DNA from: Dysgonomonas sp. 521
GTDB lineage: Bacteria; Bacteroidota; Bacteroidia; Bacteroidales; Dysgonomonadaceae
DNA length: 43,506 bases
Direction: 5' to 3'
NCBI RefSeq assembly: GCF_010501055.1
Contig: NZ_QVMO01000031.1
Span: forward strand, 1 to 43,506
Shown: positions 1 through 7,912 of the stretch, in pieces
Position numbering within the stretch: the stretch's first letter is position 1
How the letters are laid out: the number at the start of each line of letters is the position of its first letter
Position numbers and translations under genes: made by a program
The notes under the pieces: model-generated
Seen by the model: the letters and a program-made list of their open reading frames with translations, nothing else
Told to the model about the DNA's origin: nothing
Database searches by the model: none

Positions 1-210
1 GTAAACCAAACGGTGACCAAAGGTGGTGCTATTGCCGCAGGGGCTGCGGGCGCTGCTGCAGGGAATATTGCCGGACGTCTGAAAGAAGGCGGCAGCTCCG
101 GTAGCAGCAGTAGCAGTTCTGTTGGTAGCAATGGCAGCCAGCCACAGGGGCAGAATTATTCCACAAGGGGCGGAGGACAATCCAGAGCTTCCAGGAAGAC
201 TCCTTCATAA
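1..210 (+). CDS. traJ: TraJ, C-terminal end (partial)
   Basis: The reading frame is open from the first base of the window and ends in TAA at 208-210, so only about 69 C-terminal residues are visible. They form a Gly/Ala stretch followed by a low-complexity Gly/Ser/Asn/Gln tail. This is typical of the hydrophilic end of the CTnDOT TraJ family, large inner-membrane mating-channel proteins loosely related to TrbL/VirB6. The identification rests mainly on position, directly upstream of an unmistakable traK. A GTG at 13 could be read as a start, but the frame continues upstream of it, so I take this as the end of a longer gene. Confidence 0.68.
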   Translation, partial: VNQTVTKGGAIAAGAAGAAAGNIAGRLKEGGSSGSSSSSSVGSNGSQPQGQNYSTRGGGQSRASRKTPS

Positions 211-307
211 TTAGCAAAATGAGCAGATTCGGAAATTAGCAAATTGTCTTGATTCCAAAATGTTTTATTTCCGAATTTGCTAATATTCACATTTTTACAT
301 TGAATAA

Positions 308-931
308 ATGGAATTTAAATCATTAAAAAACATAGAAACCAGCTTTAAACAACTGCGTATTTTCAGCATTGTGTTTTTGTGCATGTGTACTATCGTTACA
401 GGGTACAGCATATACAACGCCTACGACTTTGCAGAAGCACAACGTCAGAAAATATATGTACTGGACAACGGAAAATCGCTGATGCTCGCCCTCTCACAGG
501 ACTTATCACAAAACCGTCCTGTGGAAGCACGGGAACACGTCAGGCGTTTCCACGAACTCTTCTTTACGCTGTCACCTGATAAGAATGCCATTGAATCGAA
601 TATTAACAGGGCATTACTCCTGTCCGATAAATCGGTTTTCAATCATTACAAGGATTTATCGGAGAAAGGATACTATAATAGGGTCATCTCCGGCAATATC
701 AACCAGATGGTACAGATAGACAGTGTGGTCTGCAACCTGAATGTTTACCCTTATCAGGTGGCTACTTATGGAAAGCAGATGATTATCCGGGAGAGTAATA
801 TCACCGAACGCTCTTTGGTCACTTATTGCCGCCTGTTGAACTCCGTCCGCTCGGATAATAACCCGCATGGTTTTATTATCGAGGGATTCGAGGTGAAAGA
901 GAATAAGGATATCAGGGTGTTGGCCAGATAA
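308..931 (+). CDS. traK: Conjugative transfer protein TraK
   Basis: This 207-residue protein matches the TraK family of Bacteroides CTnDOT-type elements in length and layout. A short cytoplasmic N-terminus is followed by one membrane segment (about residues 17-37) and a long periplasmic domain. TraK is an inner-membrane part of the type IV mating apparatus and is generally placed near VirB8-like components. The N-terminal MEFKSLKNIETSF and the segment FIIEGFEV near the C-terminus are family-like. It follows traJ after a 97-base AT-rich spacer and precedes traL after a 78-base palindromic spacer, within one + strand operon. Assignment is by family resemblance and gene order. Confidence 0.92.
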   Translation: MEFKSLKNIETSFKQLRIFSIVFLCMCTIVTGYSIYNAYDFAEAQRQKIYVLDNGKSLMLALSQDLSQNRPVEAREHVRRFHELFFTLSPDKNAIESNINRALLLSDKSVFNHYKDLSEKGYYNRVISGNINQMVQIDSVVCNLNVYPYQVATYGKQMIIRESNITERSLVTYCRLLNSVRSDNNPHGFIIEGFEVKENKDIRVLAR

Positions 932-932
932 G

Positions 933-995
933 AGCCCCTCCAACCTCCCCGAGGGGGAGGCCCTGTTTCCCCCTTCGGGGGGACTAAGGGGGGCT
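933..995. repeat. Dumbbell palindrome between traK and traL
   Basis: The traK-traL spacer is almost entirely palindromic. Outer arms AGCCCC (933-938) and GGGGCT (990-995) enclose two G/C hairpins, CCTCCCC-GAG-GGGGAGG region at 944-960 and CCCCC-TTCG-GGGGG at about 968-982. This REP-like layout is seen between genes in many Bacteroidota. Inside an operon it may alter mRNA stability or local translation. There is no T-run, so it does not look like a terminator. Confidence 0.7.
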
Positions 996-1009
996 AAATA
1001 TTAAGAATA

Positions 1010-1396
1010 ATGAAAGAGCGAATAAGAGAATTAGTCTATTGGTTTGAGGACAGGCTTAAAGACCTGTGTGGGGAACTGACTCCCGATAAGCGGATAACGG
1101 CAATAGTGGTGATGCTCCTGATACTGACGGTTGGCAACCTCTATTTTACATTTTCCACCATATACAACTGGGGAAAAGATAGTGAAAAGAAAAAGCAGCC
1201 GGAACCGGAGCATATCAGGCAGCCGGAACGGAACTATGATTTTATAGATTCTGTAGATTCTGAGATTGAGAAAGGCCTGTTAGACCTGCATCAGCAGAAA
1301 ATGAAACAGGATTCCAGTATAAGTATTAACGAACAACGATTAAAGTTATATGAGCGAACGATTAAAAATAAGTGCGGAGCAAAAGCAGAAGCTTAA
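1010..1396 (+). CDS. traL: Conjugative transfer protein TraL (DUF3989-like)
   Basis: This 128-residue protein sits between traK and traM, the usual place of traL in CTnDOT-type elements. It has a charged N-terminus containing LTPDKR, one membrane segment (about residues 29-48, ITAIVVMLLILTVGNLYFTF) and a long charged, helical C-terminus. That matches the DUF3989/TraL family. It is probably a small inner-membrane partner of the mating channel; its exact role is not established. The last 47 bases overlap the start of traM in another frame, suggesting translational coupling. Confidence 0.87.
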   Translation: MKERIRELVYWFEDRLKDLCGELTPDKRITAIVVMLLILTVGNLYFTFSTIYNWGKDSEKKKQPEPEHIRQPERNYDFIDSVDSEIEKGLLDLHQQKMKQDSSISINEQRLKLYERTIKNKCGAKAEA

Positions 1397-2645
1397 GAAA
1401 TATGCAATTTTTGCGTTAATGGCAATTATCTGTGTGGGTTGCGTATGGCTGATATTTAAGCCGTCAGATGCGGAAAAGGCCAAAGAAATGCAGGGAATCG
1501 GCTTCAATGCCGATATACCCGACCCCGATGGAGGCGGGCTTATTGGTGATAAGAAAGAGGCATACGAGAAAGAGCAGATGCAGAAAAAAGAGGCTGACAG
1601 GATGCAGTCCTTGCAGGGATATATGAGTATGCTGGAAAATGAATCTGGTACAGACAAAGTAAACATTGTTATCCCCGATGAGCAGCCCGTAGCGGACGTG
1701 AAAATTCAGGATAAGGCAAAAGAACCTATCGGCAGTTCCGTCTCCGCCTACAGGGATATCAACCGTACACTGGGCAATTTTTATGAACAACCTAAATCCG
1801 ACCCGGAAAAGGAAGAAATGAAAAAGAAGCTGGAAGAACTGGAAGCCAAGATGAACGAAAAGGACAATAAGCAGTCGGCTGTGGATGAACAACTGGAACT
1901 GATGGAAAAGTCCTACCAGATGGCAGCCAGGTATATGCCGCAAACTCAAAGACAGGCTGAACAGGACGTAGATGGATTAGGCAAAAGGATAGCTAACGGT
2001 ACAGTGAACAACAATAATAGTAGTAATAAGACAAAGGTTACCCCTATCCGTCAGATACAGAACCGGACGGTTTCGGCATTAGCCCAGTCAATAGGTAGTG
2101 AAGAGTTGTACCAAATGTATGACCAGCCACGCAATACGGGCTTCAATACGATGGGCGGCGAAATCGGGATAAGTGCCAGAAATACCATTGCTGCCATCGT
2201 CCATGATGACCAGACGGTAGTCGATGGGCAAAGTACCCGCTTGCGGCTGACCGAACCACTCATGGCAGGAACTACTCTTATCCCCGAAAACACCATTGTA
2301 ACAGGCGTTGCCAAAGTGCAGGGCGAACGGATGGAGATTCAGATTTCCTCTATCGAGTACGAAGGGACAATTATTTCTGTAGAAATGGTGGTGTACGACT
2401 CAGACGGGCAGCGTGGAATCTACATTCCCGGCTCATTGGAGATGAACGCCGCCAAAGAAATCATGGCCAATATGGGAAGCAGTGTCGGCACGAGTTTTAC
2501 CATGACCGAAAGCACGGGTGCTCAACTGACCTCCGACCTGACCAAAGGGGCGATACAGGGTTTATCGGCTTATATGCAGAAAAAGATAAGGCAGGTAAAG
2601 GTGACGCTTAAATCGGGATATCGCATTATGTTAATACCCAAATAG
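1350..2645 (+). CDS. traM: Conjugative transfer protein TraM
   Basis: This 431-residue protein has the TraM layout of Bacteroidetes ICEs. A basic cytoplasmic N-terminus is followed by a membrane segment at about residues 16-36, a long charged and coiled-coil-prone middle (glutamate/lysine-rich, about 130-200), and a conserved C-terminal domain from about 265. That domain is thought to be analogous to the VirB10/TraB-type periplasmic scaffold. The ATG at 1350 lies inside traL, giving a 47-base overlap. The next in-frame ATG would cut into the membrane segment, so the overlapping start is preferred. Confidence 0.92.
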   Translation: MSERLKISAEQKQKLKKYAIFALMAIICVGCVWLIFKPSDAEKAKEMQGIGFNADIPDPDGGGLIGDKKEAYEKEQMQKKEADRMQSLQGYMSMLENESGTDKVNIVIPDEQPVADVKIQDKAKEPIGSSVSAYRDINRTLGNFYEQPKSDPEKEEMKKKLEELEAKMNEKDNKQSAVDEQLELMEKSYQMAARYMPQTQRQAEQDVDGLGKRIANGTVNNNNSSNKTKVTPIRQIQNRTVSALAQSIGSEELYQMYDQPRNTGFNTMGGEIGISARNTIAAIVHDDQTVVDGQSTRLRLTEPLMAGTTLIPENTIVTGVAKVQGERMEIQISSIEYEGTIISVEMVVYDSDGQRGIYIPGSLEMNAAKEIMANMGSSVGTSFTMTESTGAQLTSDLTKGAIQGLSAYMQKKIRQVKVTLKSGYRIMLIPK

Positions 2646-2772
2646 TTACAAGTTTACCTCGCCTTCGCTTCGGCGAATGTTATTTCTGCACCCTGCGGGC
2701 AGTTACGAGTTACAAGTAAACTAAGAAAATGAGAAATGAAAAACTAAAAATTAAGAATTAAAACCAGAGACG

Positions 2773-3756
2773 ATGAAAAAATATATCATACTATTTGTGC
2801 TGGCGGTAGTAGCTATCGCAGCTAATGCCCAGACAGATACTATTCTTGTTATCAACCAAACGACAGAGGAGATGCAGGAAGATTTGCAACAAATGTTGAA
2901 ACCCTCTTTCGGGGATTATTACGAAGGGCTGACTAAAAAAATCACCTTTGACCGTATGATACCGCCATATGGTCTGGAAGTGACTTTCAATAAGACGGTA
3001 CATATCATCTTTCCTGCAGCTATCCGCTATGTAGACCTAGGCTCAAACAATATCATCGCAGGAAAAGCGGGCACTTCTGAGAACATCCTGCGGGTAAAAG
3101 CTGCCATCCGCAGTTTTGAGACGGAAACCAATATGGCGGTCATTACCGAAGAAGGCAGCTATTACACCTTCAATGTAAAATTTGCCGATGAACCGGAAAA
3201 ACTCAATATCGAGATGAAGGATTTTATGCATGAAGGTATTACAACCAACATTCCGAACAATTCGATGGACATCTACCTGAAGGAATTGGGCAGCGAATCA
3301 CCCCGCATCGTCTACCTGATAAACCGTGCTGTCTACAATACCGACAAGCGGATAGTTAAACACATCGGTTCCAAACGATTCGGCATCCAATACCTGCTCA
3401 AAGGCATCTATTCGCATAACAACTTGCTCTACCTGCATACTTCTATCAAAAACGCATCCAATGTGCCCTTCGATGTAGATTTTGTGCGTATGAAAATAGT
3501 AGATAAGAAAGTAATGAAGCAAACAGCCATTCAGGAAACGGTGATCTATCCGCTCAGAGCTTACAACTTCGTATCGTCTGTCGGGGGTAATAAAAGTGAA
3601 CGCACCGTGTTCTCAATCGATAAAATTACCATACCCAACGATAAACAGTTGGTGATCGAGCTTTTTGAGAAAAACGGAGGGCGAAATCAGTCCTTTGTGA
3701 TTGAGAATGAGGATTTATTGAGAGCCGAAGAAATCAACGAACTAAAAGTGAAATGA
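2773..3756 (+). CDS. traN: Conjugative transfer protein TraN (DUF4138 family)
   Basis: This 327-residue protein begins with a signal peptide (MKKYIILFVLAVVAIAANAQ) and so is exported. The conserved region includes TFDRMIPPYGLEVTFNKTVH near the N-terminus and SKRFGIQYLLKGIY in the second half, which I recognise as the TraN/DUF4138 family. TraN is thought to be a VirB9-like periplasmic or outer-membrane part of the mating channel. It lies 127 bases after traM, across a spacer with small hairpins and AT-rich repeats, and 36 bases before traO in the same operon. Confidence 0.92.
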   Translation: MKKYIILFVLAVVAIAANAQTDTILVINQTTEEMQEDLQQMLKPSFGDYYEGLTKKITFDRMIPPYGLEVTFNKTVHIIFPAAIRYVDLGSNNIIAGKAGTSENILRVKAAIRSFETETNMAVITEEGSYYTFNVKFADEPEKLNIEMKDFMHEGITTNIPNNSMDIYLKELGSESPRIVYLINRAVYNTDKRIVKHIGSKRFGIQYLLKGIYSHNNLLYLHTSIKNASNVPFDVDFVRMKIVDKKVMKQTAIQETVIYPLRAYNFVSSVGGNKSERTVFSIDKITIPNDKQLVIELFEKNGGRNQSFVIENEDLLRAEEINELKVK

Positions 3757-3792
3757 AGAATTAAAAACTAAAAATTAGAAATAAAAAAATCT

Positions 3793-4380
3793 ATGTACAG
3801 AATAGTATTAATAATAACATTGGTCTTTTCACTAAGCCTGTTTTGTATGGAACAGGCTCATGCCCAGCGTTACCTGCCGGGGCAGAAAGCCATACAGGTT
3901 ACGGGAGGTTTTGCCGATGGTTTTACATTGGAGAAGAAAGACGGGCAAGCGTTTTACGGCGGTATCGCCTTATCTGCCTATACCAAAAATGGAAATCGGT
4001 GGGTATTTGGAGCGGAATACCTGCAAAAAAACTATGAGTATAAGGATAAGTTTATTCCTCTGTCCCAGATAACAGCCGAAGGCGGTTACTACCTGAACTT
4101 TCTGTCGGACGGGAGTAAAACATTGTTTTTCTCGGTGGGACTTTCGGCTGTCGGAGGATACGAAACGATAAACTGGGGCAAAGAGTTGCTCTTTGACGGA
4201 GCTACTATTACCAGTGAAGATAACTTTCTGTATGGCGGAGCGGTGTCTTTCGAAATTGAAACTTTTTTATCCGACAGGTTCGCCCTGCTCTTCAATGCCA
4301 GGGAGCGGATACTTTTCGGCTCGGAAGTTAATAAGTTCCATACGCAGGTGGGAATCGGAATCAAGATAATTATAAACTAA
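3793..4380 (+). CDS. traO: Conjugative transfer protein TraO
   Basis: This 195-residue secreted protein has an N-terminal hydrophobic signal ending near AHAQ (residue about 25). It is followed by alternating beta-rich stretches such as QAIQVTGGFADGF, GGIALSAYTKNGNRWVFGAEYL and a C-terminal strand ending in III. This looks like a small outer-membrane barrel and fits the TraO family of CTnDOT-type elements. Gene order (traN before, traQ after) supports the call. The 36-base spacer to traN is made of the word AAAAACTAAAAATT, repeated in other spacers of this operon. Confidence 0.9.
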   Translation: MYRIVLIITLVFSLSLFCMEQAHAQRYLPGQKAIQVTGGFADGFTLEKKDGQAFYGGIALSAYTKNGNRWVFGAEYLQKNYEYKDKFIPLSQITAEGGYYLNFLSDGSKTLFFSVGLSAVGGYETINWGKELLFDGATITSEDNFLYGGAVSFEIETFLSDRFALLFNARERILFGSEVNKFHTQVGIGIKIIIN

Positions 4381-4401
4381 AAACTAAAAATCAGATTTAA
4401 A

Positions 4402-4833
4402 ATGAAAAAATGTGCATCTTATATCATCTTTACGCTATTGCTGGCCGCAATAGCGTGTGCCTGTAGCGATCGTTTTGATGTTCGCCAAAGTTATGAATTC
4501 GAGGTTACTTACTTGCCTGTGCCAAAAAAACTGAAAGTCGGAGAAACAATAGAAATTCGCTGTCAGTTAGAACGAAGTGGCTATTATACCAATACGGCAT
4601 ACCGATTTCGGTATTTCCAAAGTGACGGAGAGGGCGAGCTGCGGATGGGTGGTAGCGAGCCATTCCTGCCGAATGACTATTACGATTTGACCAAAGAGTC
4701 ATTCAGCTTTTATTACACATCTCGTTCCGATGAACAGCAGACGATAGATATCTACTTCTTCGATGACAGTGGCAACTCGTGTGTCCTTTCTTTCCAATTC
4801 AATTCGGATAACACTGAGGAGGAAGAACTATGA
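4402..4833 (+). CDS. traQ: Conjugative transfer lipoprotein TraQ (DUF3872 family)
   Basis: This 143-residue protein has a signal sequence with cysteines at AIACAC (about residues 17-21) suited to lipid attachment, so it is probably an envelope lipoprotein. The mature part contains FEVTYLPVPKKLKVGETIEIRC and YYTSRSDEQQTIDIYFFDDSGN, which match what I know of DUF3872/TraQ in Bacteroides conjugative transposons. traP (primase), which lies between traO and traQ in CTnDOT, is absent here; traO runs straight into traQ. Its stop codon overlaps the start of the next small ORF (ATGA). Confidence 0.85.
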   Translation: MKKCASYIIFTLLLAAIACACSDRFDVRQSYEFEVTYLPVPKKLKVGETIEIRCQLERSGYYTNTAYRFRYFQSDGEGELRMGGSEPFLPNDYYDLTKESFSFYYTSRSDEQQTIDIYFFDDSGNSCVLSFQFNSDNTEEEEL

Positions 4834-4931
4834 CAACGACAATGGTAATTTCGTATATAGTTACATGGATAAATATTATTTATTCATGGCTGATTGCCCC
4901 GAATGAAGAAGAATCTTCTGATTATCTGTGA
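4830..4931 (+). CDS. Possible 33-residue membrane peptide coupled to traQ
   Basis: A 33-codon ORF starts with ATG at 4830, overlapping the traQ stop as ATGA. A purine-rich GAGGAGGAAG lies 5 bases upstream, inside the end of traQ. The predicted peptide is a short hydrophobic helix (MVISYIVTWINIIYSWLIAP) followed by an acidic tail (NEEESSDYL). The overlap and ribosome-binding sequence favour translation, and the terminator hairpin at 4987-5005 comes after it, so it would be the last gene of the tra operon. I know no family for it. The stop-start overlap could be chance. Confidence 0.45.
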   Translation: MTTTMVISYIVTWINIIYSWLIAPNEEESSDYL

Positions 4932-4984
4932 TTTTTAAAGTTTGTACAGCCAATTTTCTTTGAAGTTTTCTAAAAATTTGAAAA

Positions 4985-5012
4985 GTCTCCGATGTAGTAT
5001 CGGAGGCTTCTT
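4985..5012 (+). terminator. Terminator of the tra operon
   Basis: Perfect stem CTCCGAT (4987-4993) and ATCGGAG (4999-5005) with loop GTAGT, followed by a T-rich tail GCTTCTT. It lies 55 bases after the small ORF and just before the convergent NYN gene. Confidence 0.7.
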
Positions 5013-5029
5013 ATGATAATGTATTCACT

Positions 5030-5758
5030 TCACTTTTTTCTTACCATATTATAGATACCTTTCTGTCCTGTCTGTATGACTTCGTACTTATCTAATTTTT
5101 CATAGATAGCTCCCAACGTTTTACATCCATAGCGTCCGGTTTTGAATTTCGGCTTTATCTTTTTCATCGCCATACCGATTTGGGAGAGGGTTACCTCTTC
5201 CTTTCCGTCGGCTGCCGATTCATATGCCTTGTCGAACAGATCGGCTTCCTTTTGAAGCAATACGGCAGGGGTATCTCCCTTTTCGGCTTTAGGATTCTTC
5301 TCCGGTTCTCGGTCGGAATAGATGAATTTTTTGCAGGAATTGATAAAAGCAATCGGGGTTTTGCTCTCTCCATAACCGATTACGCTTACCCCTTCCTCCC
5401 GAATACGCTGAGCCAATGGTGTGTAATCGCTGTCGCTCGATACGATGAAGAATACATCTATATTTTTTGAGTTTAACAAGTCCATTGCATCAATCACAAG
5501 CACAATGTCAGTAGTGTTCTTTCCTTTTATATAAGGCAGGGCTTCAATTAAGCGGTAAGAAAATTCCCTTGAAGGCTCTTTCCAACTCGAAAGTGTTGTT
5601 CTACTCCAGTCCCCGTAAATTCTTTTGACAATCACCTCCCCGTAAGCGGATGCTAAACCCGTTATATCATTCAGTTTAGCCGGAGAGGCATTATCCCCGT
5701 CTATCAGTACAGCTACTTTCTTCGCAGAATTATCTTTCAGGGATTTGTCTTTTTTCAT
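5030..5758 (-). CDS. NYN-domain (PIN-like nuclease) protein with C-terminal OST-HTH/LOTUS-like region
   Basis: This 242-residue protein starts with the NYN signature VAVLIDGDNASPAKL (residues 15-29). It continues with IVLVIDAMDLL and VSSDSDYTPLAQRIREEGVSVIGYG, which supply the acidic residues of the metal-dependent PIN-like nuclease fold. The C-terminal 70 residues (TLSQIGMAMKKIKPKF to the end) resemble the LOTUS/OST-HTH fold, a proposed RNA-binding module. LabA/YgfF-like proteins of this architecture are probable RNA nucleases. It is monocistronic, transcribed toward the tra operon from a consensus promoter at 5909-5941. Domain calls are by motif; its role on the ICE is unknown. Confidence 0.85.
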   Translation of the reverse strand: MKKDKSLKDNSAKKVAVLIDGDNASPAKLNDITGLASAYGEVIVKRIYGDWSRTTLSSWKEPSREFSYRLIEALPYIKGKNTTDIVLVIDAMDLLNSKNIDVFFIVSSDSDYTPLAQRIREEGVSVIGYGESKTPIAFINSCKKFIYSDREPEKNPKAEKGDTPAVLLQKEADLFDKAYESAADGKEEVTLSQIGMAMKKIKPKFKTGRYGCKTLGAIYEKLDKYEVIQTGQKGIYNMVRKK

Positions 5759-5908
5759 TCTTCTACCGTATTGTTGTTTATATCCGCCATTTTCTCATGT
5801 TCAAAAATTTTATCTTCAAAACTTTTTTGCTATATCTACTAATTCATTCTGCTTCTTTTTCGGATAAAAATGATATGGATGTTTTCATGTAAAATTTTTA
5901 TTTATTTT

Positions 5909-5941
5909 CAAAGATAATAAAGTTACGGAAAGAATTACAAA
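5909..5941 (-). promoter_or_regulatory. Promoter of the NYN gene
   Basis: Read on the - strand this gives TTTG (5938-5941), 21 bases, then TATCTTTG (5909-5916), a match to the Bacteroides -33/-7 consensus. It leaves a leader of roughly 145 bases before the start at 5758. Confidence 0.7.
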
Positions 5942-6020
5942 TCAAATACAATTTCATTTTTTCATTCTATGCGAAAACTGAAATCGTTAAAATCAGTTTT
6001 CAATAATGATAAATTTTGTA

Positions 6021-6028
6021 TAGTTTTG
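6021..6028 (+). promoter_or_regulatory. Promoter -7 box of the secreted orphan
   Basis: TAGTTTTG matches TAnnTTTG, 18 bases before the ATG at 6047. The expected -33 region has TTTTC (5997-6001), an imperfect TTTG. Confidence 0.5.
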
Positions 6029-6046
6029 TGAAAACAACAGCGACTT

Positions 6047-7066
6047 ATGAAAAAAATATTACTTGCCCTGTTATCTTTAACAGTAGCTTTTTCTTCTGTT
6101 TGTGCACAAGATTCCTACGAAACATTTGATGGTGATATTCTCAAAAAAGGAGATGTGATTAAAATCGGTATTTTATCGTCAAAACATGCTCCATATTTAT
6201 ATATCAGGGAGATAGTAAATAAAGGCGGGAAAGAAGAATTTATAAATATAAGAGAGAATCTGGCTTATACAGATTTGCAGGTAAGGGAGATTATTCAACC
6301 CGAAGGCAATTCTGCTTTTGGCAATAAAAACACGGTTATAAGAACTTACAGTCCCAAACTCACTAAAGAATATCTTGTCGGGATAGATTTTGCTATTGCC
6401 AAAGGCGAGATTATCAGCCGTTATGTAGATCATTCGAAGGACAAAGCTGTTTTTCTCAGCGATGACCTTCTTCTGGCTGCTTGCATCCGGGTAAATGAAA
6501 TAAGTATCGACGACCGAATAATCCTTCTTTTCATCAAACTGAAAGATTGGGAATTATACAATAAATGCAGTAAAGATGAATTCGAATTTCATGCTGTAAA
6601 AGAAGAATATGGCCGTATGCTGAAAGACATGGCGAAGAATTTCGACTTTACGGCTACGTATTATATCAAAAACAGTTTGGAAATAGGGAAGTACGATTTC
6701 GCGAAGAATGCTTTTCCCCTAACCTATATACACGATACCAAAATGAATTTCCACAAATACGGCGACTATGAATTTATCGTTACCAATCCCTCATTCGGCA
6801 AGTTCCTGCCTGTTGCTCCCGATGAAGCCCGCAAAAGCAACAAACGCCGCATAGGTATGGATAAACACGGATATGTAAGCACTTTGGCTTACGGACGTAT
6901 CTATTTTAAACTTTTGGATAAAAAGATGGAATTGTCTAAAGAAAAATTTCAACTGTTCGATGTGGAAAAAATGTATCGCCATAAGATTGTCGGAGTTCAA
7001 CTAACCAAAATAGAAGTTTATGACTATCAACATTGCGATTATAATTTAATCGGCAGTGTTGAATAG
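6047..7066 (+). CDS. Secreted protein of unknown function
   Basis: This 339-residue protein has a clear signal peptide (MKKILLALLSLTVAFSSVCAQ, cut near residue 21), so it is periplasmic or surface exposed. The mature part is mixed charged and hydrophobic, contains no cysteine pattern or known catalytic motif that I recognise, and has no further membrane segment. It has its own TAnnTTTG promoter and stands alone, between the NYN gene and the pcf-like operon, transcribed toward the latter. Its ICE location suggests a cargo or fitness role, but nothing in the sequence shows which. Confidence 0.8.
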   Translation: MKKILLALLSLTVAFSSVCAQDSYETFDGDILKKGDVIKIGILSSKHAPYLYIREIVNKGGKEEFINIRENLAYTDLQVREIIQPEGNSAFGNKNTVIRTYSPKLTKEYLVGIDFAIAKGEIISRYVDHSKDKAVFLSDDLLLAACIRVNEISIDDRIILLFIKLKDWELYNKCSKDEFEFHAVKEEYGRMLKDMAKNFDFTATYYIKNSLEIGKYDFAKNAFPLTYIHDTKMNFHKYGDYEFIVTNPSFGKFLPVAPDEARKSNKRRIGMDKHGYVSTLAYGRIYFKLLDKKMELSKEKFQLFDVEKMYRHKIVGVQLTKIEVYDYQHCDYNLIGSVE

Positions 7067-7164
7067 AATAAGTCCGGATATAGAAAGTCTGCTATCCACA
7101 TAACTATAAAAGGGTACTTTCTCCTCTCCGGTTTTTTGTTTCTTTTTTATCCGCTCAGGCTCAT

Positions 7165-7197
7165 TGAAAAAAGAAACGGACTGAAATTTTCAGTCCG
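7165..7197 (-). terminator. Terminator of the pcf-like operon
   Basis: The stem CGGACTGAAA (7177-7186) pairs with TTTCAGTCCG (7188-7197) and overlaps the stop codon of the last operon gene. On the - strand it is followed by GTTTCTTTTTTC, a good U-tract. It may also act weakly on the convergent gene from the left. Confidence 0.75.
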
Positions 7198-7879
7198 CAT
7201 TATCATTGTTCTCTTTATCTTCTTTAGGTTTCAGATGTTCAAAGACATACCAACTGTCCTTATACAGATGACCTATCAGATTAAACACTCCCGTTTCTCC
7301 GCACTTATCGGCAAACTGTTTGGCTTCCAATATACTTTTAAACTCACCTAATTTCTTAAATCCTACAAATAGTTTATACATATCCTTATTATTTTTATGT
7401 TTCTCTACTTCCGCCTGTAAAATAGCATAGGCTTCATTATAATTTCTCTTTTTCTGTTCCAGTTTGGCATTGGCTTTGAGTAATGGTTCATCCGTTTCGG
7501 TATTGAAGAATAAATCATTCTGTGTCATATAGGTTGTATATTCAGCTATCTTCCTCTCAACCTTTGTTATCTGTGCCTTTGCAGAAGCAACTTTCGATAA
7601 TAGGAAATTAAAGCCAGTCTGTAATCCTGTACGTTTGTCGTAGGCACAATGATAAACGGTTACTTTCTTCCGAGGGTACTTACAGACAAGTTTTGCCCTT
7701 CGCCATTCAATTAACCACTGCCATCGGTCTACCATATCACGAGGCAAGTCTATTTTATGCAGAATTTCTCTGTGTCCGTCTTGGTGTCGTATCTCAAAAG
7801 TAATATATACCCAATGTTCAATCTTTAGTTCACGTTCTACTTTCGCCAAGTCTTTGGCATACTGCATCCAATCGTCCAT
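7190..7879 (-). CDS. Hypothetical coiled-coil protein, last gene of the pcf-like operon
   Basis: This 229-residue cytoplasmic protein has no signal or membrane segment. The N-terminal half is rich in Trp, Tyr and basic residues (EHWVYITFEIRHQDGH, WQWLIEWRRAKLVCKYPRKK). The middle, about residues 95-170, is lysine/glutamate/alanine-rich and likely a coiled coil. The C-terminus (GFKKLGEFKSILEAKQFAD to HLYKDSWYVFEHL) looks like a small separate domain. I do not recognise a family. It lies 33 bases after the pcfJ-like gene and shares its operon and terminator, so a plasmid/ICE maintenance or transfer role is possible. Confidence 0.75.
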   Translation of the reverse strand: MDDWMQYAKDLAKVERELKIEHWVYITFEIRHQDGHREILHKIDLPRDMVDRWQWLIEWRRAKLVCKYPRKKVTVYHCAYDKRTGLQTGFNFLLSKVASAKAQITKVERKIAEYTTYMTQNDLFFNTETDEPLLKANAKLEQKKRNYNEAYAILQAEVEKHKNNKDMYKLFVGFKKLGEFKSILEAKQFADKCGETGVFNLIGHLYKDSWYVFEHLKPKEDKENNDNAD

Positions 7880-7912
7880 TACTATTAATATAGATTAATT
7901 GTTATTATTCCT

